A DNA stretch of 64,000 nt from an uncultured Oscillospiraceae bacterium (GTDB lineage: Bacteria; Bacillota; Clostridia; Oscillospirales; Oscillospiraceae), in assembly GCA_947629775.1 (NCBI GenBank), contig CANRFA010000004.1, forward strand, positions 83,731-147,730, written 5' to 3'. The notes beneath the pieces were generated by a model that saw nothing but the letters and a program-made list of their open reading frames with translations, was not told the DNA's origin and did not search any database. The first letter of the stretch is position 1. Every line of letters begins with the position of its first letter. The position numbers and the translations under genes are program-made. Of the stretch, positions 17,960 through 26,120 are shown one piece after another.

Positions 17960-19301
17960 GGCCGGCCTTCCGGTCCTCCCGCTCCAGACGGAGGAACATG
18001 ACGAGAAACATCAGAATCTGAACCAGGCTGGACATGGGGGTCGCCAGTCCGATGCGGAAGAGGGTGACCCCCTCCGTGCGGCTCATCAGCCAGGCCACGG
18101 GGGTGCGGACCAGAAGGGCCCCCACCAGCCCCTGGACCATGACGAAGAAGGTGTGCTCTCTGCCGTTGAAGTAGCCGATCATGCAGAAGAGAACGGCGGT
18201 CAGCAGGCAGTCGATGCCGTAGGCCTTCAGATAGCTCTGAGCCTGGGCGATGACGGCCGCGTCCCGGATGAAGATTCCCGCCAGCAGGTCTCCGTGGAAG
18301 AAACTGAGCCAGAACATGCCGGCGCCGATGCACAGCGAGAGGGCCACGCCGCAGCCCAGGGCCCGCCTGGCCCGGGCGGGATTGCCGGCGCCCATGTTCT
18401 GGGCCACGAAGGCGGACATGGACTGGCCGAAGGCGGACGGGACCAGCATGAGGAAGGCGCAGACCTTTTCCCCTACCCCGATGGCGGCGGAGGATACCAC
18501 CCCGAAGCCGTTGACGATGGTCTGGATCAGCAGGAAGGAGAACCCGACCAGCAGTTCCTGCAGAGCGATGGGCCACCCCAGTTTCAGTTCCTTGCCCACG
18601 ATGGCCGGATCCCAGCGGATGAAGCGCCAGGAGAAGGTGAAGGGCAGGGAGCGGCGGCGGATCAGGAGCAGAGAGATCACCACGCTGACCGCCTGGGCCA
18701 GCACGGTAGCCAGGGCGGCCCCAGCGGCTCCCAGGCCGAAGCCAGCCACGAAGAGCAGATCGCCGGCGATATTGATGCAGCAGGCGATAGCCACCGTCAG
18801 CAGAGGCGTCCGGGAGTCCCCGATGCCCCGGAAGGTGCTGCCCAGCGTGTTGTAGGCCACGATGAAGACGGCGCCCCCGCCGCAGATGCGGATGTAGGTG
18901 GAGGCCTGGCGGAAGGCTTCCGCCGGCGCCTTCATCAGAGTCGCCAGCGGGCCTGCGAAGACCACCAGCAGAACGGTGAGCAGGGCGGCGAGAACCGCGG
19001 AGAGGAAGATGCCTCCTCCGATGGCCTGACCCGCCCGCTGAGGGCGGCCTTCTCCGATGGATTCTCCCACCAGGATGGTGATGCCCATGGCGAGGCCGGT
19101 CACCACCATGGTGGCGGTGGACATCAGCATGCTGCCGGTGGCGACGCCGGAGGCGTCCTCCGTGAGGGCGAAGCGCCCCACAACCAGCAGATCCACGGCC
19201 CCGTAAAGGGCCTGCAGGATCAGCGCCAGCAGGACGGGAAGCGCGAAGCGGACCAGGGTGCTGAGAATGCTTCCCCGAGTCAGATCAAGCGGTTTTGCCA
19301 T
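17919..19301 (-). CDS. MATE family efflux transporter
   Basis: A 460-residue membrane protein with about twelve hydrophobic helices in two homologous halves (N-half PVLLALILQALYGAVDLLVVGRF; C-half starting GWPIALQELLVGFSFLLIQTIV), the MATE pattern. MATE proteins export cationic drugs or metabolites using Na+ or H+ gradients. VAQNMGAGNPARARRA is the classic MATE stretch. Its C-terminal coding end overlaps the end of the SWIM gene on the other strand by 41 bases; both frames look intact, so this is a real convergent overlap. Confidence 0.92.
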   Translation of the reverse strand: MAKPLDLTRGSILSTLVRFALPVLLALILQALYGAVDLLVVGRFALTEDASGVATGSMLMSTATMVVTGLAMGITILVGESIGEGRPQRAGQAIGGGIFLSAVLAALLTVLLVVFAGPLATLMKAPAEAFRQASTYIRICGGGAVFIVAYNTLGSTFRGIGDSRTPLLTVAIACCINIAGDLLFVAGFGLGAAGAALATVLAQAVSVVISLLLIRRRSLPFTFSWRFIRWDPAIVGKELKLGWPIALQELLVGFSFLLIQTIVNGFGVVSSAAIGVGEKVCAFLMLVPSAFGQSMSAFVAQNMGAGNPARARRALGCGVALSLCIGAGMFWLSFFHGDLLAGIFIRDAAVIAQAQSYLKAYGIDCLLTAVLFCMIGYFNGREHTFFVMVQGLVGALLVRTPVAWLMSRTEGVTLFRIGLATPMSSLVQILMFLVMFLRLEREDRKAGLTAPRTAPPSPRS

Positions 19302-19415
19302 GATGGACCTCCAGAACGGGCGGACGCGCCCGGATATCGGGAGGGATTCTACCCGCCCGAGGGGCGAATGTCAACCGGGAAACCCGGAATTCCGGGCCGC
19401 GGGGGAGGATGAACC

Positions 19416-20183
19416 ATGCGGATTATCGCAGCGCCGGCGAAGAAGATGAACATGGACCTGGACGGATTCGCTCCGGAGGGGCTGCCCCGGTTTCTGGAGA
19501 AGACCCGGGTACTGCTGGCGGCTCTGCGGGAGATGACTCCGGAGCAGCTGCAGAAGCTCTGGAAGTGCAGCGACGCCCTGGCGGCGCTCAACGTGGAGCG
19601 GCTGGCGGACATGGATCTGGAGCGGCGGCTGACGCCGGCGGTGATGGCCTACGAGGGGCTTCAGTACCGGTATCTGGCGCCCGGGGTGCTGGAGACGGAG
19701 CAGCTGGACTACCTGCGCTGCCACCTGCGGATTCTCTCCGGATTTTATGGTCTGCTGTCCCCCTTCGATGGAGTGACCCCCTACCGGCTGGAGATGCAGG
19801 CGAAGCTGCGGGTGGAGGGCTGCCGGGATCTCTACGGATTCTGGGGGTCCGACCTGGCCCGGGCGCTGGCGGAGGAGACCGACCTCGTCATCAACCTGGC
19901 CTCCCGGGAGTACAGCCGGGCGGTGGAGCCCTTTCTGCCCGCCTCCGTGCGCTTTGTCACCTGTACCTTCGGCGAGGAAAAGGACGGGAAGGTGGTGGAG
20001 AAGGGAGGGGCCTGCAAGATGGCCCGCGGACAGATGACCCGCTGGATGGCGCAGGAGGGGATTACCCGGGCGGAAGATCTGAAGGAATTCCGCGATCTGG
20101 ATTACCGCTTTGCCCCCGCCCGCTCCGGGGAAAACCACCTTGTTTTCCTGAAAGAGCCGGCGCAGCGGAAGCCGCGCGGCTGA
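19416..20183 (+). CDS. yaaA: Peroxide stress protein YaaA (UPF0246)
   Basis: A 255-residue YaaA/DUF328 protein. It begins MRIIAAPAKKM and carries FSGFYGLLSPFD-type (here LSGFYGLLSPFDGVTPYRLEM), NLASREYSRAV and KGGACKMARGQMTRW, all family-specific. In E. coli YaaA is a DNA-binding, peroxide-responsive protein that limits intracellular free iron; the same role here is by homology. GGGGGAGG precedes ATG 19416. The macrodomain gene follows 28 bases later. Confidence 0.9.
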   Translation: MRIIAAPAKKMNMDLDGFAPEGLPRFLEKTRVLLAALREMTPEQLQKLWKCSDALAALNVERLADMDLERRLTPAVMAYEGLQYRYLAPGVLETEQLDYLRCHLRILSGFYGLLSPFDGVTPYRLEMQAKLRVEGCRDLYGFWGSDLARALAEETDLVINLASREYSRAVEPFLPASVRFVTCTFGEEKDGKVVEKGGACKMARGQMTRWMAQEGITRAEDLKEFRDLDYRFAPARSGENHLVFLKEPAQRKPRG

Positions 20184-20211
20184 ACTGAGAGAAAGAAGGA
20201 GGCAGAGAACG

Positions 20212-21369
20212 ATGCCCTTTACCATCATACGGGGCGACATTACCCGTCAGAAGACGGATGCCATTGTCAACAGCGCCAACCCGAAACCCATCGTCGGCTA
20301 TGGAGTGGATCAGGGAATTCACGACAGGGCGGGACCGGACCTGCTGGAGGCCCGGCGGCGGATCGGAGCGCTGGCCGTGAGCCAGGCCGGCATTACGCTG
20401 GGGTACCGGCTCAAGGCCCGTTATGTGATCCATGCGGTGGGACCCGTCTGGAAGGACGGCACCCAGGGAGAGGAGGAACAGCTCCGGCTCTGCTATGCGA
20501 ACGCTCTCCGGGTGGCGGAGGAAAACAACTGCCGCTCCATCTCCTTTCCCCTGATCTCCGCCGGAAACTGCGGGTTCCCCCGGCAGCGGGCTCTGGAGAT
20601 CGCGCTTGACGCCTTCCGGGACTTCCTGGAAGAGCACGAGATGGACATTGTTCTGACCGTTTTCGGTAAGGAGACCTTCCGTCTCTCCGGCGAAATGGCC
20701 CAGGCGGTGGAGAGCTACATCGACGACAACTATGTCCGCAGCGCCCTCAGCATGGAGTACCGGATGGAAGAGGGCGAGGTGCCGGAGGAAGAGGATTTCT
20801 ACCGCCGGATGCGGGAGCGGCGGGAGGAGAATCTCCGCCAGCGCATGGAAGACTACGGCATGCCGCTGGAAGCGCCGTCCTCCCCTCAGGCACCCCTGCG
20901 GGATCTGGAGGCCGACCTTGCGTCCCGTCCTTTCAGATCGGAGAAAAAGGCGCCGCGGAAGGTGGAGGCCCCCAGGGTGTCCGGCGTGTCGAAGGATCTG
21001 GAGGAAAAAATGAGCATGCTGGACGCCAGTTTCTCCGAGACCCTGCTGACGCTGATCGATCAGAAGGGACTGAAGGATCCGGAGGTCTACAAGAAGGCCA
21101 ATCTGGACCGGAAGCTGTTCTCCAAGATCCGCAGCAACCCCAGGTACCGTCCCAGCAAGCCGGTGGCGGTGGCCCTCGCTGTTGCCCTGGAACTGAATAT
21201 GGACGGGATCCGGGATCTGGTCGGCCGGGCGGGCTACTCGATGACCCACAGCAGCAAGTTTGATACCATTGTGGAGTGCTGTGTGGAGCACGGGGTCTAT
21301 AACATCTTCGAAATGAACGAATATCTGTTCCACTGGGATCAGCCCCTGCTGGGAAGTCTTCGCCAGTAA
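20212..21369 (+). CDS. Macrodomain protein with helical C-terminal domain
   Basis: A 385-residue two-domain protein. Residues 1-165 form a macrodomain: IIRGDITRQKTDAIVNSANP, then GVDQGIHDRAG and ISFPLISAGNCGFP, which bind ADP-ribose. Macrodomains of this class can remove ADP-ribose or O-acetyl groups. After an acidic, low-complexity linker (about 180-255), residues 260-385 are a compact helical domain (LLTLIDQKGLKDPEVYKKANLD, then LALNLD-like ALELNMDGI), resembling a helix-turn-helix fold. I recall this C-terminal region as common in Firmicutes, function unknown. Cotranscribed with yaaA, suggesting a stress or NAD-related role. Confidence 0.82.
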   Translation: MPFTIIRGDITRQKTDAIVNSANPKPIVGYGVDQGIHDRAGPDLLEARRRIGALAVSQAGITLGYRLKARYVIHAVGPVWKDGTQGEEEQLRLCYANALRVAEENNCRSISFPLISAGNCGFPRQRALEIALDAFRDFLEEHEMDIVLTVFGKETFRLSGEMAQAVESYIDDNYVRSALSMEYRMEEGEVPEEEDFYRRMRERREENLRQRMEDYGMPLEAPSSPQAPLRDLEADLASRPFRSEKKAPRKVEAPRVSGVSKDLEEKMSMLDASFSETLLTLIDQKGLKDPEVYKKANLDRKLFSKIRSNPRYRPSKPVAVALAVALELNMDGIRDLVGRAGYSMTHSSKFDTIVECCVEHGVYNIFEMNEYLFHWDQPLLGSLRQ

Positions 21370-21427
21370 AAGAAGCGGCGGGGATTCCACGACCCCGGAC
21401 CGCCTGTCCGGCAGAAAGAGAAACCAG

Positions 21428-21475
21428 AAGCCCCCGCGTCCGCCGTTTCTTCGGCAGGCGCGGGGGCTTTGTTCT
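21428..21475 (+). terminator. Terminator after the yaaA-macrodomain operon
   Basis: Inverted repeat AGCCCCCGCG/CGCGGGGGCT flanks a loop containing a second small GCCG/CGGC stem, followed by TTGTT. It lies between two convergent genes. Confidence 0.75.
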
Positions 21476-21494
21476 GTCCGGTTGAGGGAAGCTG

Positions 21495-22676
21495 TCAGGG
21501 AGTTCCGGGGTGGAAGTCTTCCTTCAGTCCCCGGATCCGCTGGGGATCGGAGAAGATGCGGGCGATCTGGCAGGCGATGAGGGCGGCGCCGTCCGCCAGG
21601 GCCCGGTGGGCCCGTTCCGTCTTCATGGCGGAGGCGAAGGCCCGGGTGTGAATGGCGACGCCCCGGTCCACTACCTGCAGGCAGGGATGGAAGGTGGGAC
21701 AGACGAAGCTGACGTTGCCCACGTCCGAGGAGCCGAAGATGATGGAGGGATCCCCGTTCAGGGGCAGTCCCAGGTCCCGGAAGACCTCCTCCAGGCTCTC
21801 CAGACCGGTCCGGTTGGGGACCAGATTGTCATAGGGCTCCGCGGTGGCGGATTTCTCCCAGGTGGTCTGGGTGGCGATGGCGGCCCCCCGGGCGCAGTCG
21901 TCCACCATGCGGATCACATCGTTGAGGTAGACCCGATCCAGCGCCCGCACATAGACCTCTGCCGTGGCCTCCTCCGGCACGATATTGGGAGCCTCGCCGC
22001 CGTTGCGGATCACGCTGTGCATGCGCACATCCGGTTTTACGTGCTGGCGGAGCATGTCCATGGCGTGGAGCATGAGCATGGCGCCGTTGAGGGCGTTGCG
22101 CCCCTCCCAGGGGGCGTTGGAGGCATGGGCAGGGCGGCCGTGGAAGGTGTAGAGGAAGGAGTCCATGGCCAGAAGCTTCGGGGCCAGCAGATTCTGATCG
22201 TACAGGTGAACCATCATCGCCATGTCGTAGGGGGCGAAGATCCCCTGCTTCACCATCAGGGCCTTGCCTCCGATGTCCTCCTCCATGGGAGTGCCCACCA
22301 GGTGGATGTCCGCGTCCAGCCGGTCCTGAAGAGGGCCGAGGACCAGAGCGGCCAGCAGGCTGATGGAGCCGCTGAGGCAGTGCCCGCAGGCGTGGCCCAG
22401 TTCCGGCAGGGCGTCGTATTCCGTGAGGATGGCGATTTTGTGGCTGTGGGTGTCCGGCCCCAGAACCGCGCGGAAGGCGGTGGGAAGACCGGCAAAGGGA
22501 GTCTCTACCCGGTAGCCGCGCTCCCGGAGCAGGCCGGTCAGGGTACGGCAGGTTTCCGTCTCCTGACCGGAGATCTCGGGATGATCTGCCAGGTGGTCGT
22601 TGAGGGCACACAGGGCGGGCAGATCCGTCTGAATGGACGCCAGCAGAACGGCTTTCAGATCGTTGTAGGAAACCAT
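21495..22676 (-). CDS. M20 family amidohydrolase (AbgB/AmhX-like)
   Basis: A 393-residue M20 hydrolase. It lacks the classical HxCGHDxH: the region reads ELGHACGHCLSGSISL, and the glutamate pair is GTPMEEDIGGKA, as in p-aminobenzoyl-glutamate hydrolase (AbgB) type proteins. RPAHASNAPWEGRNALNGAML is the dimerisation domain. It probably cleaves acylated amino-acid compounds imported by the upstream YfcC-type transporter 16 bases away. Start chosen at ATG 22676 with GGGAGG eight bases upstream; the longer frame would overlap the transporter. Confidence 0.87.
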   Translation of the reverse strand: MVSYNDLKAVLLASIQTDLPALCALNDHLADHPEISGQETETCRTLTGLLRERGYRVETPFAGLPTAFRAVLGPDTHSHKIAILTEYDALPELGHACGHCLSGSISLLAALVLGPLQDRLDADIHLVGTPMEEDIGGKALMVKQGIFAPYDMAMMVHLYDQNLLAPKLLAMDSFLYTFHGRPAHASNAPWEGRNALNGAMLMLHAMDMLRQHVKPDVRMHSVIRNGGEAPNIVPEEATAEVYVRALDRVYLNDVIRMVDDCARGAAIATQTTWEKSATAEPYDNLVPNRTGLESLEEVFRDLGLPLNGDPSIIFGSSDVGNVSFVCPTFHPCLQVVDRGVAIHTRAFASAMKTERAHRALADGAALIACQIARIFSDPQRIRGLKEDFHPGTP

Positions 22677-22692
22677 CGGCTGCCTCCCGGAC

Positions 22693-24090
22693 TCAGAAGG
22701 GACCAAGGCCGCTGACGTGGGCCGCGATCACGAAGATGGCGCCGATCAGGTACTCCAGTCCGATGAGAGGCAGAATCCACTTTGCCCACTTGGCCCAGGG
22801 AATCTTGGCCAGGGCCAGGCCAGCCATGAAGTAGCCGGAGGTGGGGGAGAAGATGTTGGAGATGCCGTCGCCCAGCTGGAAGGCGATGCAGGCGGTCTGG
22901 CGGGTGACTCCTACCAGGTCGCCAAGGGGCGCCATGATGGGGATGGAGACCGCCGCCTGGCCGGAGCCGGAGGGAACGATAAAGTTGAGCAGGCACTGGA
23001 AGACGTACATGCCAACCGCGGAGACGATGGCGGGCAGCATGCCGAGACCGGCGGCGGCCGCATAGAGGATGGTATGCAGGATGCTGCCCTCCGTGAGGAT
23101 GACCAGCACGGCCCGGGCAAAGCCCACCACCAGGGCGCCGGAGGCGATTTCTCCCATGCCCTTGGCGAAGACCCCGGCCCAGTTGTTGAAGCCCATGCGG
23201 GCCACGATCCCGACCACCATGGACATGCCGAGGAAGAGACCGGCGATTTCGTTCATGTACCATCCCCATTGGATGACCCCGTAGATCAGAAGCACGATGG
23301 AGGCCAGGAAGACCAGAAGAATGATTTTCTCTGTGGTCCCGAAGGGCTGCAGGTTGTTCAGGTCGATGGCGTCCGTACGGGCCTGGTCGAAGGCGTGCAT
23401 GGGAGAGCGGGTGGGATCCTGACGGACCTTCATGGCGTAGCGGAGCACGAAGGTGACCGCCACGAAGACCATGACAATGTACATGACCACGCGGAAGGGC
23501 ATCCCGGAGAGCAGAGGCAGGCCGGCGATTCCCTGGGCGACCTGGAGCGTGAAGGGGTTCATGAAGGCTCCGGCGAAGCCGGCGCCGGCCCCGCAGAAGA
23601 CGATGGCGGTGCCCACGATGGAGTCGTAGCCCATGGCGATGCACAGCGAGACAAAGATGGGAATGAAGGGGATGGTCTCCTCGGACATGCCGAAGATGGC
23701 GCCGCCCAGAGAGAAGAGAACCATGAGGATGGGGATGATGATGATGGTGGCGCCCTTCATCACCTCGATCAGCTTGCCCACGCCGGCCTCAATGGCCCGG
23801 GTTTCCTGCAGGACGGCGAAGGCGCCGCCGATGATGAAGATAAAGAAGATGATCTGAGCCGACTCCAGCATGCCGCGGGGAACCGCGGTGAGGAAGCTCA
23901 TGAGGGTTGCGGGGGACTGCGGGACGCTGTGGAAGGTGGTGGCGTCCACCACTTCCCGGCCGGCCACCTCCGTCATGTCATACTGGCCGGCGGGCACGAT
24001 GTAGGTCAGCACGCAGCTGATGAGAATCAGGGCCAGCAGCAGGATGTAGACGTGGGGAACGGCGAACTTTTTCTTTTCTTTCGTCTGCAA
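22693..24090 (-). CDS. YfcC/DcuC-type membrane transporter
   Basis: A 465-residue integral membrane protein with about 12 hydrophobic segments, beginning PHVYILLLALILISCVLTYIVPAGQY, a signature of the YfcC/C4-dicarboxylate (DcuC, PF03606-like) superfamily. IVPSGSGQAAVSIPIMAPL and LGDGISNIFSPTSGYFMAGL are the two conserved re-entrant loops. Members move dicarboxylates, short-chain acids or basic amino acids. The following M20 gene suggests an acyl-amino-acid or peptide substrate. Start is TTG 24090 with GGGAGGG upstream. Confidence 0.88.
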   Translation of the reverse strand: MQTKEKKKFAVPHVYILLLALILISCVLTYIVPAGQYDMTEVAGREVVDATTFHSVPQSPATLMSFLTAVPRGMLESAQIIFFIFIIGGAFAVLQETRAIEAGVGKLIEVMKGATIIIIPILMVLFSLGGAIFGMSEETIPFIPIFVSLCIAMGYDSIVGTAIVFCGAGAGFAGAFMNPFTLQVAQGIAGLPLLSGMPFRVVMYIVMVFVAVTFVLRYAMKVRQDPTRSPMHAFDQARTDAIDLNNLQPFGTTEKIILLVFLASIVLLIYGVIQWGWYMNEIAGLFLGMSMVVGIVARMGFNNWAGVFAKGMGEIASGALVVGFARAVLVILTEGSILHTILYAAAAGLGMLPAIVSAVGMYVFQCLLNFIVPSGSGQAAVSIPIMAPLGDLVGVTRQTACIAFQLGDGISNIFSPTSGYFMAGLALAKIPWAKWAKWILPLIGLEYLIGAIFVIAAHVSGLGPF

Positions 24091-24121
24091 GGGCGATCCC
24101 TCCCGAATGTTTTATGGAAGT

Positions 24122-24149
24122 ATTTTACCATTCCGACTGGCCCTGCCAA
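24122..24149 (-). promoter_or_regulatory. Probable promoter of the transporter-amidohydrolase operon
   Basis: On the minus strand TTGGCA (24144-24149), 16 bases, TAAAAT (24122-24127), about 32 bases before the TTG start. Upstream, AATCCA and TGGATT form a spaced inverted repeat that could be an operator. Confidence 0.5.
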
Positions 24150-24204
24150 TCCAATAAATGGGATAAAGTCTGGATTATCGCCGGATTTCGGTCAAAACAG
24201 ACCG

Positions 24205-24228
24205 AAAAAAAGAGCCGCGGGGCGGCTC
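24205..24228 (-). terminator. Terminator overlapping a stop codon
   Basis: Stem GAGCCGC/GCGGCTC with a three-base loop, followed on the minus strand by seven Ts. Its 5' arm includes the last bases of the 119-residue gene. A second perfect inverted repeat (TTCGGTC/GACCGAA) adjoins it at 24187-24206. Confidence 0.72.
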
Positions 24229-24586
24229 AGGGATTCAGCGTAAAGGGTTTTGTCTTCCGTTTCGGGGCGGCTTCCCGGGAGCGGTCTTCGTCAATGACGC
24301 CCAGAGCGCAGAAGATGGGGTAGAGGTAGCTGGCGCCGAAGGTGCCGAGGACTTTGGGCCCGGTCACCACGCCGTCCAGCTCCAGCGCTCTGTGGAAGGC
24401 CCGGTTGACGGAGGAGCGGGTGATGGATTTTTCCTTTCGATCTACAAAGAGCTCGTTTCCCTGGACGTGGCACGAAAAGGCCAGTCCTTTGGCCGTGTGA
24501 AAGACACGGCCCCTGCAGGCGCGGAGACGATCCCAGAGGGCGTTTTCCTCGGGACTGCAGGCGGTGGTATCCGCGTAACGCGGCAT
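24227..24586 (-). CDS. Hypothetical protein, 119 residues
   Basis: The product begins MPRYADTTACSPEENALWD and contains RVFHTAKGLAFSCHVQGNELFVDRK and VVTGPKVLGTFGASYLYPIF. I have a sense of close homologues in other Clostridia annotated only as hypothetical. No membrane segment, signal or catalytic motif. Start at ATG 24586 follows GGAAGGTGAC. It begins five bases after the VanZ-like gene ends, so both are one transcript ending at the terminator that overlaps its stop. Confidence 0.72.
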   Translation of the reverse strand: MPRYADTTACSPEENALWDRLRACRGRVFHTAKGLAFSCHVQGNELFVDRKEKSITRSSVNRAFHRALELDGVVTGPKVLGTFGASYLYPIFCALGVIDEDRSREAAPKRKTKPFTLNP

Positions 24587-24591
24587 GGCGG

Positions 24592-25095
24592 TCACCTTCC
24601 TGTCAGGTTGGATTCGGAAGCGGCGCGGCGGCGCTTCCGGCGGTGGAAAAGGGCGGCGGCTGCGACCACCAGCAGATAGCCGCAGAGGGCGCCGCAGGCG
24701 TTCAGGGCGGATTCGTCCCACTGCAGATGGCGGCCTGGGATCCAGATTTTAGGAACATCGGCGAAGAGGGCCATCAGCCCCAGAAGGAGCGCGCAGAGGG
24801 GGCGGAAGAAGCGGCGGGCGGGCACCAGCTGCCACAGAGATTCCGTGGCGCCGCCGAAGAAAAATCCGGCCAGGAAAAAGACACCGAAGTGGGCCGAGGT
24901 GCGCAGGAACATATGAAAGGCTGCGGGATCCGGGTGGAATCCCACAAGGCCAAGGAGTTTCAGCAGAAAAGCGGAGAGGGCCAGGCTGAACGAACCGGTG
25001 TCTTCTCCTGTCTGCCAGGAGAGAAAGAAACACAGACCCGTCCATCCGATGGCCAGTCCCCACCATACCGCCAGGGGGATCAGCTGTTTTCTCAT
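24592..25095 (-). CDS. VanZ-like membrane protein
   Basis: A 167-residue protein with four hydrophobic helices (about 7-27, 60-82, 97-113, 132-150). SAHFGVFFLAGFFFG and LQWDESALNACGALCGYLL are typical of the VanZ family, where a conserved acidic/asparagine stretch precedes the last helix. VanZ proteins are linked to glycopeptide (teicoplanin) tolerance, but most homologues are uncharacterised and no van cluster is present. It leads a two-gene operon. Confidence 0.82.
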   Translation of the reverse strand: MRKQLIPLAVWWGLAIGWTGLCFFLSWQTGEDTGSFSLALSAFLLKLLGLVGFHPDPAAFHMFLRTSAHFGVFFLAGFFFGGATESLWQLVPARRFFRPLCALLLGLMALFADVPKIWIPGRHLQWDESALNACGALCGYLLVVAAAALFHRRKRRRAASESNLTGR

Positions 25096-25243
25096 CAGGC
25101 AAGCGTCCTAACTGTCAGGATTGGGCCGGCCGGGGCCGGCGGGGAGAAAAAAGACCGTTGACAATCCCTCAAAAGGGCAGTCAGCGGTCCGACATCCCAG
25201 GCGATCCGACCGGACCGCCGCAGATGGAGGGCGGGAATTCCTC

Positions 25244-25444
25244 TCAGCCGTCTGCAGAGACGACCTCGACGGGGAGCGTCTCCAGGAACCATGCGGGGCA
25301 CTGGCCGTTCGCGCACTCCGCCAGCAGAGTGAGGATGGCCTCCAGGATTTCGTCAGCCCGGTCCATCGACATGCCGATCCGTCTGGCAAATTCCGCAGTA
25401 AACTCTTCCTGCCGCATGATGGACTGTGTGGGATTGCTGCTCAT
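25244..25444 (-). CDS. Small helical protein, weakly HU-like
   Basis: A 66-residue frame from ATG 25444, with AAGGAGG eight bases upstream. EEFTAEFARRIGMSMDRADEIL and AILTLLAECANGQ read as two amphipathic helices with a turn, like the N-terminal helical part of HU-family DNA-binding proteins; the DNA-binding beta arms are absent. It may be a truncated or divergent HU-like protein, or unrelated. Divergent from blaI, about 200 bases away. Confidence 0.6.
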   Translation of the reverse strand: MSSNPTQSIMRQEEFTAEFARRIGMSMDRADEILEAILTLLAECANGQCPAWFLETLPVEVVSADG

Positions 25445-25646
25445 AGGGTATGGCCTCCTTCCGGAATTCCGCCGCCTGGCGGCACAGGCGCGGGCAGCGG
25501 TCTGAAAACCTGCACTCCCATCGGAAGCATTATACACGAGATGGGGTACAGTGCGTGTTTGGATTCTGTTAAGATCCGGTAAGATCACCTCCGTAAAGGG
25601 TGCTTTGGGGCCCGAAAAAGCGCAGGATCTGTAACCGGATTGTAAC

Positions 25647-25675
25647 TTGACAGAGATCTGCGACAGGTGTAGTAT
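25647..25675 (+). promoter_or_regulatory. blaI promoter
   Basis: TTGACA (25647-25652), 17 bases, TAGTAT (25670-25675). The BlaI-type operator lies 12 bases downstream of the -10. Confidence 0.8.
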
Positions 25676-25686
25676 GATGCTATCAA

Positions 25687-25698
25687 CTACAAATGTAG
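25687..25698 (+). promoter_or_regulatory. BlaI/MecI-type operator
   Basis: CTACA-AA-TGTAG, an inverted repeat matching the TACA-N2-TGTA core recognised by BlaI/MecI repressors. It sits across the expected transcription start and just before blaI, consistent with autorepression. Confidence 0.75.
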
Positions 25699-25715
25699 CA
25701 GAAAGGATGAGCGCT

Positions 25716-26120
25716 GTGAATCGGAAACCCGTGCCGCCCGGGCAGCTGAAACGCCTTCCGGACGCGGAACTGGAGGTCATGAAGGCCGTCTGGGGCTGCG
25801 GACCGGGCGCCTCCCGCGGTCAGCTGGGAGAACGGCTGGAGCACTTTCACTGGAGTCCCACCACCATCAACACCTATCTGGCCAGACTGGAGGAGAAGGA
25901 GTTCCTGGAGGTGGCGCATTCCGGCCGGGGCAACCGCTATACCGCGCGGATCAGCCGGGAGGACTACCTGAGCTTTGACAGCCGGGCAGTGGTTTCCCGC
26001 CTCTACGGCTCGCCCCGGAATTTTGTGGCCGCTCTGGCCCGGGACGGGCTGAAGGAGGGGGAACTGGAGGATCTGCGCAGGCTGCTGGACGACCTGAAGG
26101 ACGGCGCCGCAGGTGAATGA
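25716..26120 (+). CDS. blaI: BlaI/MecI family transcriptional repressor
   Basis: A 134-residue winged-helix repressor: LPDAELEVMKAVWGCG then SPTTINTYLARLEEKEFLEVAHSGRGNRY is the family's DNA-binding domain, followed by a dimerisation tail. BlaI-type repressors are normally inactivated by proteolysis triggered by a membrane M56 sensor, which is the next gene here. Start: GTG 25716 is preferred because GAAAGGA lies eight bases upstream; the ATG at 25707 directly abuts that site. Its stop overlaps the M56 GTG start by eight bases. The usual name is borrowed; the true signal need not be a beta-lactam. Confidence 0.87.
   Translation: MNRKPVPPGQLKRLPDAELEVMKAVWGCGPGASRGQLGERLEHFHWSPTTINTYLARLEEKEFLEVAHSGRGNRYTARISREDYLSFDSRAVVSRLYGSPRNFVAALARDGLKEGELEDLRRLLDDLKDGAAGE

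Noticed and set aside
25099..25243. Gene between the VanZ-like and HU-like genes
   Set aside because: Frames here are short shadows without ribosome-binding sites; nothing recognised.
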